This document shows, piece by piece, positions 51,542 through 59,720 of a stretch of DNA of 64,000 nt (position 1 is the first letter of the stretch; the number at the start of each line of letters is the position of its first letter). Both the position numbers and the translations under genes were made by a program. Source of the stretch: Shouchella patagoniensis (lineage in GTDB: Bacteria; Bacillota; Bacilli; Bacillales; Bacillaceae_D); contig NZ_KV917377.1 of NCBI RefSeq assembly GCF_002019705.1, positions 2,106,565-2,170,564 on the forward strand. The letters are read 5' to 3'. The notes beneath the pieces are model-generated. The model made no database searches and had not been told where the DNA came from. It saw only the letters and a program-made list of their open reading frames with translations.

Positions 51542-53557
51542 CTAACCTATTAATGTATCAAACAAAGAACGAAACGAAGATGATTTCCTGTAAAACACAG
51601 GTGGTTCTCCAAGCGGAGCTTGAATCGAGTAGGTGACCCCGCCTGTATATTCTTTACCAGACCAGAAATGGACCCACTCCTCTTCTGGTAAATACACGTC
51701 CCACTCTGTTACCCCCTGTTGATGCACAGGAGCAACTAACAAGTCTGCTCCTAACATGTACTGATAAGGTTGATCATAACTTTTCTCATCCGTCTCAAAT
51801 TCCATGAACAAAGGGCGTTGTACAGGGACCCCGTGCCTTGCGTTTTCGCTAACACACGCCTTCATATATGGAGCCAAAGCCACATAAATATTCGTCATTC
51901 TCACAAAATGAAGCAACGTCTCTTCATCATCATCAAATTGGAAACAATCATCTGGCCGATTCCCTTCGTGGGTTCGCATTACTGGTGTAAATGCAGCCAT
52001 ATCTACCCAACGTAAAAGCAATTCTTTGGAGCGCTTATTGCCATGTAAACTCGTATAACCGCCAATGTCGCTATGGCTAATACCAGAACCAGTCATTCCA
52101 GCAGACAAAGCAGCTGGGATCGTCGAAGCTAATCCATCATCGACACTCCAATTAACACTTTGATCTCCCGCCCACAAAAGTGGGCAGTAGCCCTGTGTGC
52201 CCGTGTAACCAGCACGCATAAAATAGACGATGTCTCCCTTGCGTCCAGCTTCACAAACCGCGTCATGATTGACTTTCGCCCATAAGGTTGGCCATTCGTT
52301 GTGCGCAAGTTTGGCTGGTTTGCCATTAAATAAGGAGACATCAGTCGGCAAATACTCACCAAAATCAGCCATCCAACCATCAAGACCAAAGTCAATTAAG
52401 TTCGTCTGGATCACTCGTTTATACCATTCAGATGCATCAGGGTTAGTGAAATCAACGACCCCGCAATCAAATTCGCCAAAATCAACGAGATAGTCGCTAC
52501 CGTCTTCTTTTGTCGCTAAATAGTTCAATTGCTTTGCTTCTTGATAAAGGTCCCCATCAACAGCTACATATGGATTAATGTAGCCTAGTAATCGAATTCC
52601 TTTATCTTTCCACTCCCATACCTTTTCATTTAGAGCTGGATATTCTTCCTCATTCCAGCGCCAATTCCACATCAAGCGTTTCCCGAAGGACGTAATCCGC
52701 TTCCCTTGCCAGTCCTGCGTCCAAATCGCTCCGATTTTCAACCCTTTTTCAAGCGCACGCTCAACCTTCTTCTCAACGACATCTGTACCGCCCTGAAGAC
52801 CAAGCCAGATCCCATTGTATGTCCAGTCGGGCAACTCTGGCTGGTTGCCAAAACGATTGGATAATTTCCCTGCAAGTTCCTTATACGATTTGCCACTTTC
52901 AAACACGATTTCTCTTGGCACTTCCCAAATTTCCAGTTCATGAAACTCATCATGGCGGAAATTAAAATCGGCATAAGCAGTCGTCTCCACATGACAATAA
53001 TATTTTCTAGAAGAGATGATTGTAGGGAGCGGAAAGTTTGTCGTATAATAATCGCCACCAGCCTTGTCTTTTACATCAGCTTGCCAGGTTGTATACGTAT
53101 TTTTGTTACGCCCCACCCCGGGCTCCGACGTCCAAAGCGGGAAGTTCTTTCCTCGAAGGTTCAAATAGCTGAGCTGTTCGCCGCAACCAAACACCCTTTC
53201 TGTTGGTTGTGCTTCTAGCCTAAGCCAAAAACGATTCCACACGTTTCCGTCTAAATGAAAGGTAAGTGTAAGGGCCTCCTCTTTTTTTGCAATCGCCACC
53301 GTTAAAGTCGTTTGTTTATAAGCAAGCTTGACGTGGTCGGAATCAAACGACTGTAATTCTAATGGAACTCTGCTCTCCACATAATCGTTAATGTCGAAAT
53401 TCCCTCGGTACATCTCCATCGTCTCAATGCCTGTCCCAGCAAAAAATGCAGGCCTATCCTCTGTATGTTTAATGAGCAGCATCCCTTCGAGCCAAATCTC
53501 AACCCCTCGATTGATCTTGATGACCTCATACTCTTTAACCACTATATTGTCCGACAT
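51542..53557 (-). CDS. GH31 sulfoquinovosidase (YihQ-like)
   Basis: A 671-residue glycoside hydrolase (E. coli YihQ: 678). The YihQ residues that recognise the sulfonate, Q288, R301, W304 and Y508, and its nucleophile D405 and acid/base D472, all occur at a constant offset of -7: Q281, R294 and W297 (TQDWQGKRITSFGKRLMWNW), D398 (GWMADFGEYLPTD), D465 (LWAGDQ) and Y501 (HSDIGGY). This identifies a sulfoquinovosidase rather than a general alpha-glucosidase. It releases sulfoquinovose from sulfoquinovosyl glycerol or sulfolipid. No signal peptide, so it works on imported glycosides. Confidence 0.92.
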   Translation of the reverse strand: MSDNIVVKEYEVIKINRGVEIWLEGMLLIKHTEDRPAFFAGTGIETMEMYRGNFDINDYVESRVPLELQSFDSDHVKLAYKQTTLTVAIAKKEEALTLTFHLDGNVWNRFWLRLEAQPTERVFGCGEQLSYLNLRGKNFPLWTSEPGVGRNKNTYTTWQADVKDKAGGDYYTTNFPLPTIISSRKYYCHVETTAYADFNFRHDEFHELEIWEVPREIVFESGKSYKELAGKLSNRFGNQPELPDWTYNGIWLGLQGGTDVVEKKVERALEKGLKIGAIWTQDWQGKRITSFGKRLMWNWRWNEEEYPALNEKVWEWKDKGIRLLGYINPYVAVDGDLYQEAKQLNYLATKEDGSDYLVDFGEFDCGVVDFTNPDASEWYKRVIQTNLIDFGLDGWMADFGEYLPTDVSLFNGKPAKLAHNEWPTLWAKVNHDAVCEAGRKGDIVYFMRAGYTGTQGYCPLLWAGDQSVNWSVDDGLASTIPAALSAGMTGSGISHSDIGGYTSLHGNKRSKELLLRWVDMAAFTPVMRTHEGNRPDDCFQFDDDEETLLHFVRMTNIYVALAPYMKACVSENARHGVPVQRPLFMEFETDEKSYDQPYQYMLGADLLVAPVHQQGVTEWDVYLPEEEWVHFWSGKEYTGGVTYSIQAPLGEPPVFYRKSSSFRSLFDTLIG

Positions 53558-53573
53558 TCTGTCATCCCCTTAA

Positions 53574-55340
53574 TCACATATTGCTTGCGTCTTGATCCAC
53601 TTTCTTCTCATGTTTCGAATAAAGAAAATCCGTATATTTTTTGGTCCAACTTTTGAAAGCAAATCGCATCGCTATCGATGTTAATACAATCAAAAGCACA
53701 AAAGCAGGCCAGAACCAGTTCGACACATACCCACCGTCATAGGCAAGTCCAATAGGCGAGAATATGATGTATACCCCAACAACTACACTCACTAGAACAA
53801 CGGTTACTGGCATCGCAAACTTCCAAGGCATCATATTCACTTTTGCATTCGGTTTAAAGGAATAAGGTTGGGCTAGAGGCTTCCAGTAACCAAATGCCAC
53901 CATAATGCCAACTTCAATAACAAACAAGATAGCTGAAATGTAAATAAAATTGACAGTCAGTTGAATACCAAACAAATGATTTAATCCCCAGACAAGGAAA
54001 TAATAGGTGATAACGTGAAAAATAATGGCGACCTTTGCGCCAACAGCAGGGATTCGCTTCGACATAATTCCAACCAGTACAATTGCGATGATCGGAATAT
54101 TAAAGAAACCTGTGAATTGGCGAATTAAATTCCATAATCCTTCTGGCGCATACATAAGGAGTGGCGCAATAAAAAACGACACGAGCGCAAGGATTGTCCC
54201 AAAGTACTTGCTAATACGAATCAATTGAGCATCCGTCGCGTTTTTATTTATAGCAACTTGATACACATCAAGCGCAAACATCGTTGAAGCACTGTTCAAC
54301 AACGAATTGAAACTTGAAAAAACGGCACCTAATAAAACCGCAAGAAACAAACCTGATAAGAAAGTCGGCATTAAATCAGCGACAAGCGTTGGATATGCTA
54401 AATCGACTGGATTTAATCCTTCTCCGTACAAATGAAAAGCAATCAAGCCTGGTAGCATCATGATAAAAGGAACGGCTATTTTATAGAAACCAGAATAAAG
54501 AACGCCTTTTTGCCCTTCTGCTAAGTTTTTAGCGCCGAGCGTCCGCTGAATCACATATTGGTTTGTACCCCAATAAAACAAATTCATTAAAATCATGCCC
54601 GTAAAAATGGTGCCAAAAGGAACGGAGTCTGTATTCGATCCAATCGCATTAAGCTTTTCTGGATTTTCTGTTGTTAGGATTTTAACTCCTTCGAGAACGC
54701 TTCCATCTCCAAGTGCATAAAAGCCAATTGCAGGAACAAGCAACCCAACAAACACAAGGCCAAGGCCAATGTACATATCAGATATTGCTACCGCTCGTAG
54801 CCCACCAAATATCGCATAAATGGAACCGATAATTCCAACCACCCAAATCGTAATCCACATCGATTGTTCAAACGTAACACCTAAAATGCCTGGCACATCA
54901 AATAATTGAATAATTGCTACTGAGCCAGAATAGAGAACGGAGGGAATCGTAACAAGCACATAGCCAAGCATAAAAAGAATAACCGTGTACCTTCTAACCC
55001 CGTCATCATACCGTTCACTTAAAAATTGCGGTAAAGTCGAGAATGCTCCTCCTAAATAACGCGGCAATAGTATAAGCGCCATGATGATAATGGCAAATGC
55101 CGCCGTCACTTCCCAAGCCATGTTTGATAAATTCTCTCGATAAGCCTGCCCGTTCAAACCAATCAATTGCTCTGCAGACAAATTCGTCAACAGCAATGAA
55201 GCCGCAATAAATCCGCCAGTCAATCCTCGACCTGCTAAGAAATACCCATCCGTGTCAGATACTTGTCCTTTCGACTTCCTATAAGATAACCAACCAACTA
55301 AAGCCATAAAAAACACACAAGATATAATTGTAAACCACAT
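53574..55340 (-). CDS. Sodium:solute symporter (SSS family, YidK-like), probable sulfoquinovose/glycoside importer
   Basis: A 588-residue carrier with about 14 membrane segments. GYFLAGRGLTGGFIAASLLLTNLSAEQLIGLNGQAYRENLSNMAWEV and LPRYLGGAFSTLPQFLSERYDDGVRRY are hallmarks of the YidK/SGLT branch. ATG 55340 gives better spacing from AAAGGTGG than 55346. Between the DUF4867 and sulfoquinovosidase genes, it most likely imports sulfoquinovose or sulfoquinovosyl glycerol with Na+ (inference); E. coli uses GPH carriers for this step. Confidence 0.85.
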   Translation of the reverse strand: MWFTIISCVFFMALVGWLSYRKSKGQVSDTDGYFLAGRGLTGGFIAASLLLTNLSAEQLIGLNGQAYRENLSNMAWEVTAAFAIIIMALILLPRYLGGAFSTLPQFLSERYDDGVRRYTVILFMLGYVLVTIPSVLYSGSVAIIQLFDVPGILGVTFEQSMWITIWVVGIIGSIYAIFGGLRAVAISDMYIGLGLVFVGLLVPAIGFYALGDGSVLEGVKILTTENPEKLNAIGSNTDSVPFGTIFTGMILMNLFYWGTNQYVIQRTLGAKNLAEGQKGVLYSGFYKIAVPFIMMLPGLIAFHLYGEGLNPVDLAYPTLVADLMPTFLSGLFLAVLLGAVFSSFNSLLNSASTMFALDVYQVAINKNATDAQLIRISKYFGTILALVSFFIAPLLMYAPEGLWNLIRQFTGFFNIPIIAIVLVGIMSKRIPAVGAKVAIIFHVITYYFLVWGLNHLFGIQLTVNFIYISAILFVIEVGIMVAFGYWKPLAQPYSFKPNAKVNMMPWKFAMPVTVVLVSVVVGVYIIFSPIGLAYDGGYVSNWFWPAFVLLIVLTSIAMRFAFKSWTKKYTDFLYSKHEKKVDQDASNM

Positions 55341-55382
55341 GTCCATCCCCCACCTTTCTCACGCTTAACTCAACACATGCCA

Positions 55383-56018
55383 CTAAACCTTTGGTCTTTG
55401 CCCAACAAATCCAATATGGGCCCCATTTTCCACAAACCGTTTTGCATCTTTGTGAGCAAACAACCACTTGTTTTTCATAAATAACAAAGGATCATTTGAC
55501 TTCTCTTCTAAAGGATTGTTTGTTCCATCTGGCAAAATGACCATACACTTAAAACCTGGATCATTTATAGGACAAGGAGCTAAGTGCAGTGTCGTTTGAT
55601 AAAGTTCGATTGCCGTTCCTTTTGGTACATAGAAGCCTTTAATAGCCGTTGAATCGATTTGATTGTTCTCAACATCTGTCAGTTTCGCTAAAAAATAAAT
55701 AGCATCTGAAGCAAGCACATTGATTTCACTTCCCTTATGATACTCAAGGCCGTTCAATACTCTGTTATAACCATTACAATATCCCAACTGAACCGGCATC
55801 CCCCCGAAAAAATCACGTTCGACTTTATGCTTTAGAGCAACTTGTTTCCACTCTGGAAAAGACGCAATATAAACATTCTCCTCAACCGGCATATTCGTTT
55901 TCTCAAGCAAACCAATTGCCTCCTCGGTCGGGAATGAGGATAAAACGTTTCCATAAGCAGAAAACCGCTGACTAGCGACATCATCTATTTTTGAAAAGTC
56001 ACTGCCTTCTTTTTTCAT
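55383..56018 (-). CDS. DUF4867 cupin-like protein
   Basis: A 211-residue soluble protein, first gene of the operon: FGGMPVQLGYCNGYNRVLNGLEYHKGSEINVLASDAIYFLAKL, KGFYVPKGTAIELYQTTLHLAPC and NKWLFAHKDA. The spacing of H94, E98, E138 and H145 suggests a cupin metal site. DUF4867 proteins are associated with sugar-utilisation clusters, to my recollection including sulfoglycolytic ones. An isomerase or mutarotase role is a guess. Confidence 0.75.
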   Translation of the reverse strand: MKKEGSDFSKIDDVASQRFSAYGNVLSSFPTEEAIGLLEKTNMPVEENVYIASFPEWKQVALKHKVERDFFGGMPVQLGYCNGYNRVLNGLEYHKGSEINVLASDAIYFLAKLTDVENNQIDSTAIKGFYVPKGTAIELYQTTLHLAPCPINDPGFKCMVILPDGTNNPLEEKSNDPLLFMKNKWLFAHKDAKRFVENGAHIGFVGQRPKV

Positions 56019-56040
56019 ACTTATCCCTCCCTCTACAAAA

Positions 56041-56110
56041 ATACCTATGTTTAAATAAAGGTACCTACCTTTTAAATCACATTATAGTGTAAGCGGATTC
56101 AATAATGCAA
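56041..56110 (-). promoter_or_regulatory. Main promoter of the sulfoquinovose operon with GntR operator and cre site
   Basis: On the minus strand TATAAT (56081-56086) has a weak -35 TTGCAT (56105-56110, 18-bp spacer). A 16-bp dyad AAAGGTA-CC-TACCTTT (56057-56072) lies over and after the predicted start point. Between the promoter boxes, 56088-56101 reads TGAATCCGCTTACA on the minus strand, matching the CcpA cre consensus TGWNANCGNTNWCA at all but one defined position. Confidence 0.7.
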
Positions 56111-56129
56111 CTAGTATTTTTAAAAAATT

Positions 56130-56160
56130 AAAAAACACCCTTGATTTACACACAGGGTGC
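56130..56160 (-). terminator. Terminator of the GntR regulator gene
   Basis: Stem CACCCT / AGGGTG with a 12-nt loop and a minus-strand TTTTTT. Confidence 0.7.
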
Positions 56161-56889
56161 CTATCGTTTCAATTCAATGTCATAATGATACTTGTCGCTC
56201 CGATATTTGGTAGTTGTTGATTCAATCGGCTGATCATTTATGCCATAGCTCAATCTTTTCATTTCTAATAATGCTTCTCCTGGGCGAATCCCTAAATAGT
56301 CAGCCTCCGCAATCGTTGCATTAATGGCCATAATTGATTCTTTTGCCCGCTTTAATACGATTCCATGTTCCTCTAAGATTTCATAATACCGTGCCGTATT
56401 TAAATCATAACCCATAAGAATTTGACCAATTTCTTTTGGCCAACATGTCCGTTCTATTGCTACTGGAGCATCATCAGCCAGACGAATGCGCTCCACAAGC
56501 AAAACAGCCTCTCCTTCAACCGCACCGAGCAATTCACTTTCAGGGTGCAAATACCGTTTAAACTCTGCACGTATGACTTGTGCCTTTGGCGTTTGCCCTT
56601 TTTCAAGTACCTCTTCTGCGAAGCCTTTTAGCTGACCTAAATTGCCAATCAACTTCTGGTCTTTCACAACCGTTCCACGACCTTGTTTCTTCTCAAGCAA
56701 ACCAAGCTGAACGAGAATGGTAATGGCTTGACGAATCGTTGTTCGACTTACATCAAACTCTCCCATCAATTCCTGTTCAGTCGGGATAAGCGAGCCTGCT
56801 GGCCAAAACTTCTTTTCAATACGAGTAATAAAAATATCTTTAATTTGCAAATAAAGAGGATCACCCTCTGGGTTTAACTCCTTGTGCAC
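56161..56889 (-). CDS. GntR/HutC-family regulator of the sulfoquinovose operon
   Basis: A 242-residue repressor with an N-terminal winged helix (DPLYLQIKDIFITRIEKKFWPAGSLIPTEQELMGEFDVSRTTIRQAITILVQLGLLEKKQGRGTVV) and C-terminal UTRA ligand domain (LLVERIRLADDAPVAIERTCWP, YGINDQPIESTTTKYRSDKYHYDIEL). The ATG at 56916 lies only 7 nt from a TATAAT box. GTG 56889 with AGGAAGG 9 nt upstream is the better start. It probably binds the AGGTANNTACCT dyads and is released by a sulfosugar or its phosphate (inference). Confidence 0.88.
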   Translation of the reverse strand: MHKELNPEGDPLYLQIKDIFITRIEKKFWPAGSLIPTEQELMGEFDVSRTTIRQAITILVQLGLLEKKQGRGTVVKDQKLIGNLGQLKGFAEEVLEKGQTPKAQVIRAEFKRYLHPESELLGAVEGEAVLLVERIRLADDAPVAIERTCWPKEIGQILMGYDLNTARYYEILEEHGIVLKRAKESIMAINATIAEADYLGIRPGEALLEMKRLSYGINDQPIESTTTKYRSDKYHYDIELKR

Positions 56890-56923
56890 GTCACCATTCC
56901 TTCCTAAATGCTTCATGTCTCTT

Positions 56924-56929
56924 ATTATA
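56924..56929 (-). promoter_or_regulatory. -10 box of the GntR regulator gene
   Basis: TATAAT on the minus strand, 35 nt upstream of the GTG start; no good -35 box. Confidence 0.4.
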
Positions 56930-57084
56930 AATTGAGTGTAGGAAAAAGGAAAACGTCTATAATAAAATTCTATTGATCTTTCATGTACTCAAACCGCTAA
57001 ATTGCCTTTATTGCCGTACTTACAAAAAATAAAGTTTTTTCTCTTAGATATGTCTGACACGCCAACCACTCTAAACGTAAAACG

Positions 57085-57128
57085 AAAAAACAAGCCAATC
57101 AAGCACGAAGCTGCTTAATTAACTTGTT
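57085..57128 (-). terminator. Long terminator
   Basis: A 17-bp stem (57089-57105 / 57112-57128) with three wobbles and a minus-strand run of six T. It separates the GntR gene from the decayed region. Confidence 0.85.
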
Positions 57129-57141
57129 TCTTTAACTACCC

Positions 57142-57337
57142 ACCAGAGAGCTCATCGATGTTTCGATTGGCGAGCTCTGTAATCTTCATCATTTCCATAA
57201 AACACCTGCTCATCTAGCAGATGTTCATTTACTCTTCTCCCGGTTTACTTGACGAACCGTTTTAAGAAGGTCGTTAAACGGCAGTTCAGGATGTCTGTCT
57301 CTCATTGTCTTGATGCACGTGACAACGTCTTCTTCAA
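57142..57337 (-). other. Gene-poor stretch with a coding remnant and an inverted repeat
   Basis: A minus-strand frame ending at 57225 reads IEEDVVTCIKTMRDRHPEL then PFNDLLKTVRQVNREKSK without a usable start near its open end. It looks like a gene tail. An inverted repeat AGAGCTC...GAGCTCT spans 57145-57175. Confidence 0.4.
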
Positions 57338-57520
57338 TTAGAAGCTGCTCCCCACACCATTCACTAAATAAAAAATGAGTAAAAAAAGCACAAGAGAAAG
57401 CAAGCTAGAATAGGTGCCGCCTATGAAATAAATAACGAGTGTATCAATGAGAAGCAAAGGCAGCAGCATAACGATCAATAGAAGCAAAGGAGCCCCAACT
57501 GGCACCGTCTTTTTCACCAT
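57338..57520 (-). CDS. Small two-helix membrane protein
   Basis: A 60-residue protein: MVKKTVPVGAPLLLLIVMLL and a second hydrophobic segment SSLLSLVLFLLIFYLVNGVG. ATG 57520 has AAAGAGG 9 nt upstream. It overlaps the start region of the decayed downstream frame. No family recognised. Confidence 0.5.
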   Translation of the reverse strand: MVKKTVPVGAPLLLLIVMLLPLLLIDTLVIYFIGGTYSSLLSLVLFLLIFYLVNGVGSSF

Positions 57521-57556
57521 ACCATCAAACCTCTTTACGAAAGATAGAATCAACAT

Positions 57557-58010
57557 CTACTCGAATAAATCGTACTCCTTTGTCTTTCGTTTATCAACAA
57601 GTAAGTGAATCATAGAGAGAATGGATCGCAAGAAAGGTACGGATCGCCTCTGAAATGAATGGGTGCAGCACGCGGATGTGGTCCGCCTCCTCAATGGTGA
57701 TAAAGGATACATCCATTCCTGGAATTCGTCCGCCTTGTCTTGAGTCCTTAAGAAACCGCTTCGCCTCACTCACTGCTCCTATTGCTTCGGCTACTAAAAT
57801 AAACTCATCTTCATACCCAAATCGGACAGCTACTTCTTTCATAGGAAGAGAAGTCAGTTGGAGCATTCTTTTCCCTTCAGCCACTTTCACTTCTGTCACA
57901 AAGCGCTGGATCGTCTTGCCTACTTGCTCGTTAAAAGCTTCACTTAAGTAAGAAGGATGGAGAAGGAAAATTGACTGATGATAAAATGCTCCCCCCTTTA
58001 TACACGACAA
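57557..58010 (-). pseudogene. Chimeric remnant: AraC-type HTH fragment joined to an alpha/beta-hydrolase-like tail
   Basis: The 138-codon frame first gives an AraC-type helix-turn-helix (HPSYLSEAFNEQVGKTIQRF, then LPMKEVAVRFGYEDE). It then switches at about residue 70 to sequence like the end of an alpha/beta hydrolase (GMDVSFITIEEADHIRVLHPFISEAIRTFL). Neither part is complete and there is no good ribosome binding site. Probably a deletion fusion of two old genes. Confidence 0.5.
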
Positions 58011-58014
58011 ACAT

Positions 58015-58042
58015 CCCCTCCTCCTTTCAACAGGAGGAGGGG
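58015..58042 (-). terminator. Terminator hairpin of the class I aldolase gene
   Basis: A perfect 11-bp GC-rich stem CCCCTCCTCCT / AGGAGGAGGGG with 6-nt loop; the T run is weak. Confidence 0.6.
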
Positions 58043-58056
58043 GAAGTTGATTTTAT

Positions 58057-58953
58057 TTAATTTGTTTTGTTCACAGAAGCATCATAAATGCCATCAATTG
58101 CCGTTTGTAAAGAAGTGTTAAATTCATCATCTGTTTGTTTCGCATTTAAATCTTGGCTTAACGCTCTAGAGAAACTAGCAATTAAACCGTCATTTTCTTT
58201 CAGCTTCTGGTTTGCTTCATCACGAGAGTAGCCACCTGAAAGGACGACAACACGAATGACTCGCTCATGCTCAACTAACGCTTGATACAATCCTGTTTTT
58301 GTTGGGATCGTTAGTTTTAACATCACGCTCTCGTCTTCACGAAGCATATTCAAGTGAGCCAGTAATTCTTCTTTCAATAGATCTTCCGCCGCTTCTTTAT
58401 CGGAACTATGAATATCCACTTCAGGCTCGATGATCGGCACAAGTCCCGCCTGCATGATCTGTTTCCCTATTTCAAACTGTTGATCGACCACTTGTTTAAT
58501 TCCATCTTTGTTTGCTTTTTTAATGACAGAACGCATCTTTGTACCAAAAACATTCCGCTCTTTTGCTCGTTTTAATGTCTCTTCTAAATCGGCAATGGGT
58601 TTCATCAATTGAACGCCATTTTCTTCCTCTGCTAGGCCTTTATCGACTTTCAAGAAAGGCACAATGCCTTTTTGATTAGCTAGGTAGTCGCTTGTGTACT
58701 CCCCTTCAATCATTCGGTCCATCGTTTGTTCAAACAAAATCGCTCCTAAAATCTGATCCGAATGAAACGCTGGCGCCGTCATAATACGTGTGCGCATGTC
58801 ATGAACCAAGTCAAACATCTCCGCTTCACCTGAGTAAGCATCTTCTGTAATACCGTAATCGGCCAAGGCTTTTGGTGTACTTCCACCACTTTGGTCGAGA
58901 GCCGCAATAAAACCTTTTCCACTACGCATTCTTTCCATTTGTTGATTCTGCAT
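58057..58953 (-). CDS. fda: Fructose-bisphosphate aldolase, class I
   Basis: A 298-residue class I (Schiff-base) aldolase of the bacterial FdaB type. [70 protein letters not shown] and [12 protein letters not shown] include the Schiff-base and substrate Lys residues. ATG 58953 has AAGGAG 7 nt upstream. Next to the sulfoquinovose operon it could feed DHAP into gluconeogenesis, but it has its own terminator and may be unrelated. Confidence 0.93.
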   Translation of the reverse strand: MQNQQMERMRSGKGFIAALDQSGGSTPKALADYGITEDAYSGEAEMFDLVHDMRTRIMTAPAFHSDQILGAILFEQTMDRMIEGEYTSDYLANQKGIVPFLKVDKGLAEEENGVQLMKPIADLEETLKRAKERNVFGTKMRSVIKKANKDGIKQVVDQQFEIGKQIMQAGLVPIIEPEVDIHSSDKEAAEDLLKEELLAHLNMLREDESVMLKLTIPTKTGLYQALVEHERVIRVVVLSGGYSRDEANQKLKENDGLIASFSRALSQDLNAKQTDDEFNTSLQTAIDGIYDASVNKTN

Positions 58954-59026
58954 CGTCACACTCCTTCAAATTCTTCATCACCAGTTTTATCTTGTCCAGA
59001 CGATTCGCTTTTGATGACCGGATCGA

Positions 59027-59131
59027 CTAAGAAACAGTTTCTCTTTTATCTTTACCCTGAATCGTTTTATTCGACACTAAGTAAAAGACGAAAAAGAGAA
59101 TAATGATTGAAAAGGAAATGCAGTAAAACAT
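59027..59131 (-). CDS. Possible single-helix membrane mini-protein (34 aa)
   Basis: ATG 59131 with AGGGAAG upstream opens MFYCISFSIIILFFVFYLVS followed by NKTIQGKDKRETVS. That is one membrane helix with a charged tail, a pattern seen in many small bacterial membrane proteins. It lies 73 nt upstream of the aldolase gene in the same direction. Confidence 0.4.
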   Translation of the reverse strand: MFYCISFSIIILFFVFYLVSNKTIQGKDKRETVS

Positions 59132-59211
59132 TCTTCTTCCCTATTTTGTGATGGGATTAACCGGTGGACATCAAGCCATTTCAAACACAACACACTGTAA
59201 TCGATCTTTCT

Positions 59212-59610
59212 TCACATTTCTTTTATGACCAAATCTTGAAGGTATGTGATTTTCGGAGTGGCGATATAAAGCATTTCAATCCCGTACAGAGAACCTGTCT
59301 TTTCAAAAACATCAAGAATGGCTTGGAAGTTGATTGATTCAGAGTGTGCCGCTTTATCCGTAAATAAGATTGTCAGAGCATCCACCTCTTGTTTAATGAC
59401 GAATCGATTGTAGACCAACCCTTGTGCTAACGGGGGAATTCCAAAACCACTTAACGCAATGCCAACCCACTCACCATCTGTATCAAATAGAGCTTGGGCA
59501 TCATCAATCATCACTTGATTAAGCGCAAGAGGAAAATCACGTTCTGGCGCAATTGTTAGATAGGCTAGGTCATTTTCTTGATCAATGGTTATGTTCACCT
59601 TTGCAAACAT
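59212..59610 (-). CDS. Hypothetical protein with a DUF2283-like N-terminal part
   Basis: A 132-residue protein. INITIDQENDLAYLTIAPE-type beta strands followed by ALFDTDGEWVGIALSGFGIP resemble DUF2283. The second half (ESINFQAILDVFEKTGSLYGI) is unassigned. ATG 59610 touches its AAAGG; a GTG at 59598 is possible. It starts 11 nt after the strong hairpin that follows the lipoprotein gene, so expression may depend on read-through. Confidence 0.6.
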   Translation of the reverse strand: MFAKVNITIDQENDLAYLTIAPERDFPLALNQVMIDDAQALFDTDGEWVGIALSGFGIPPLAQGLVYNRFVIKQEVDALTILFTDKAAHSESINFQAILDVFEKTGSLYGIEMLYIATPKITYLQDLVIKEM

Positions 59611-59621
59611 CCTTTCTTATT

Positions 59622-59660
59622 TCAAAAAAAATAGACTGTTTTCTAGAAAACAGTCTATTT
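59622..59660 (-). terminator. Terminator of the lipoprotein gene
   Basis: Arms 59629-59642 and 59647-59660 form a perfect 14-bp stem with 4-nt CTAG loop and a minus-strand run of eight T. Confidence 0.88.
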
Positions 59661-59720
59661 GCTAATGAACCAATCTTTTGCACACCCGAGTACGTCTAAT
59701 CTACCGGGTCACTCATTTGC

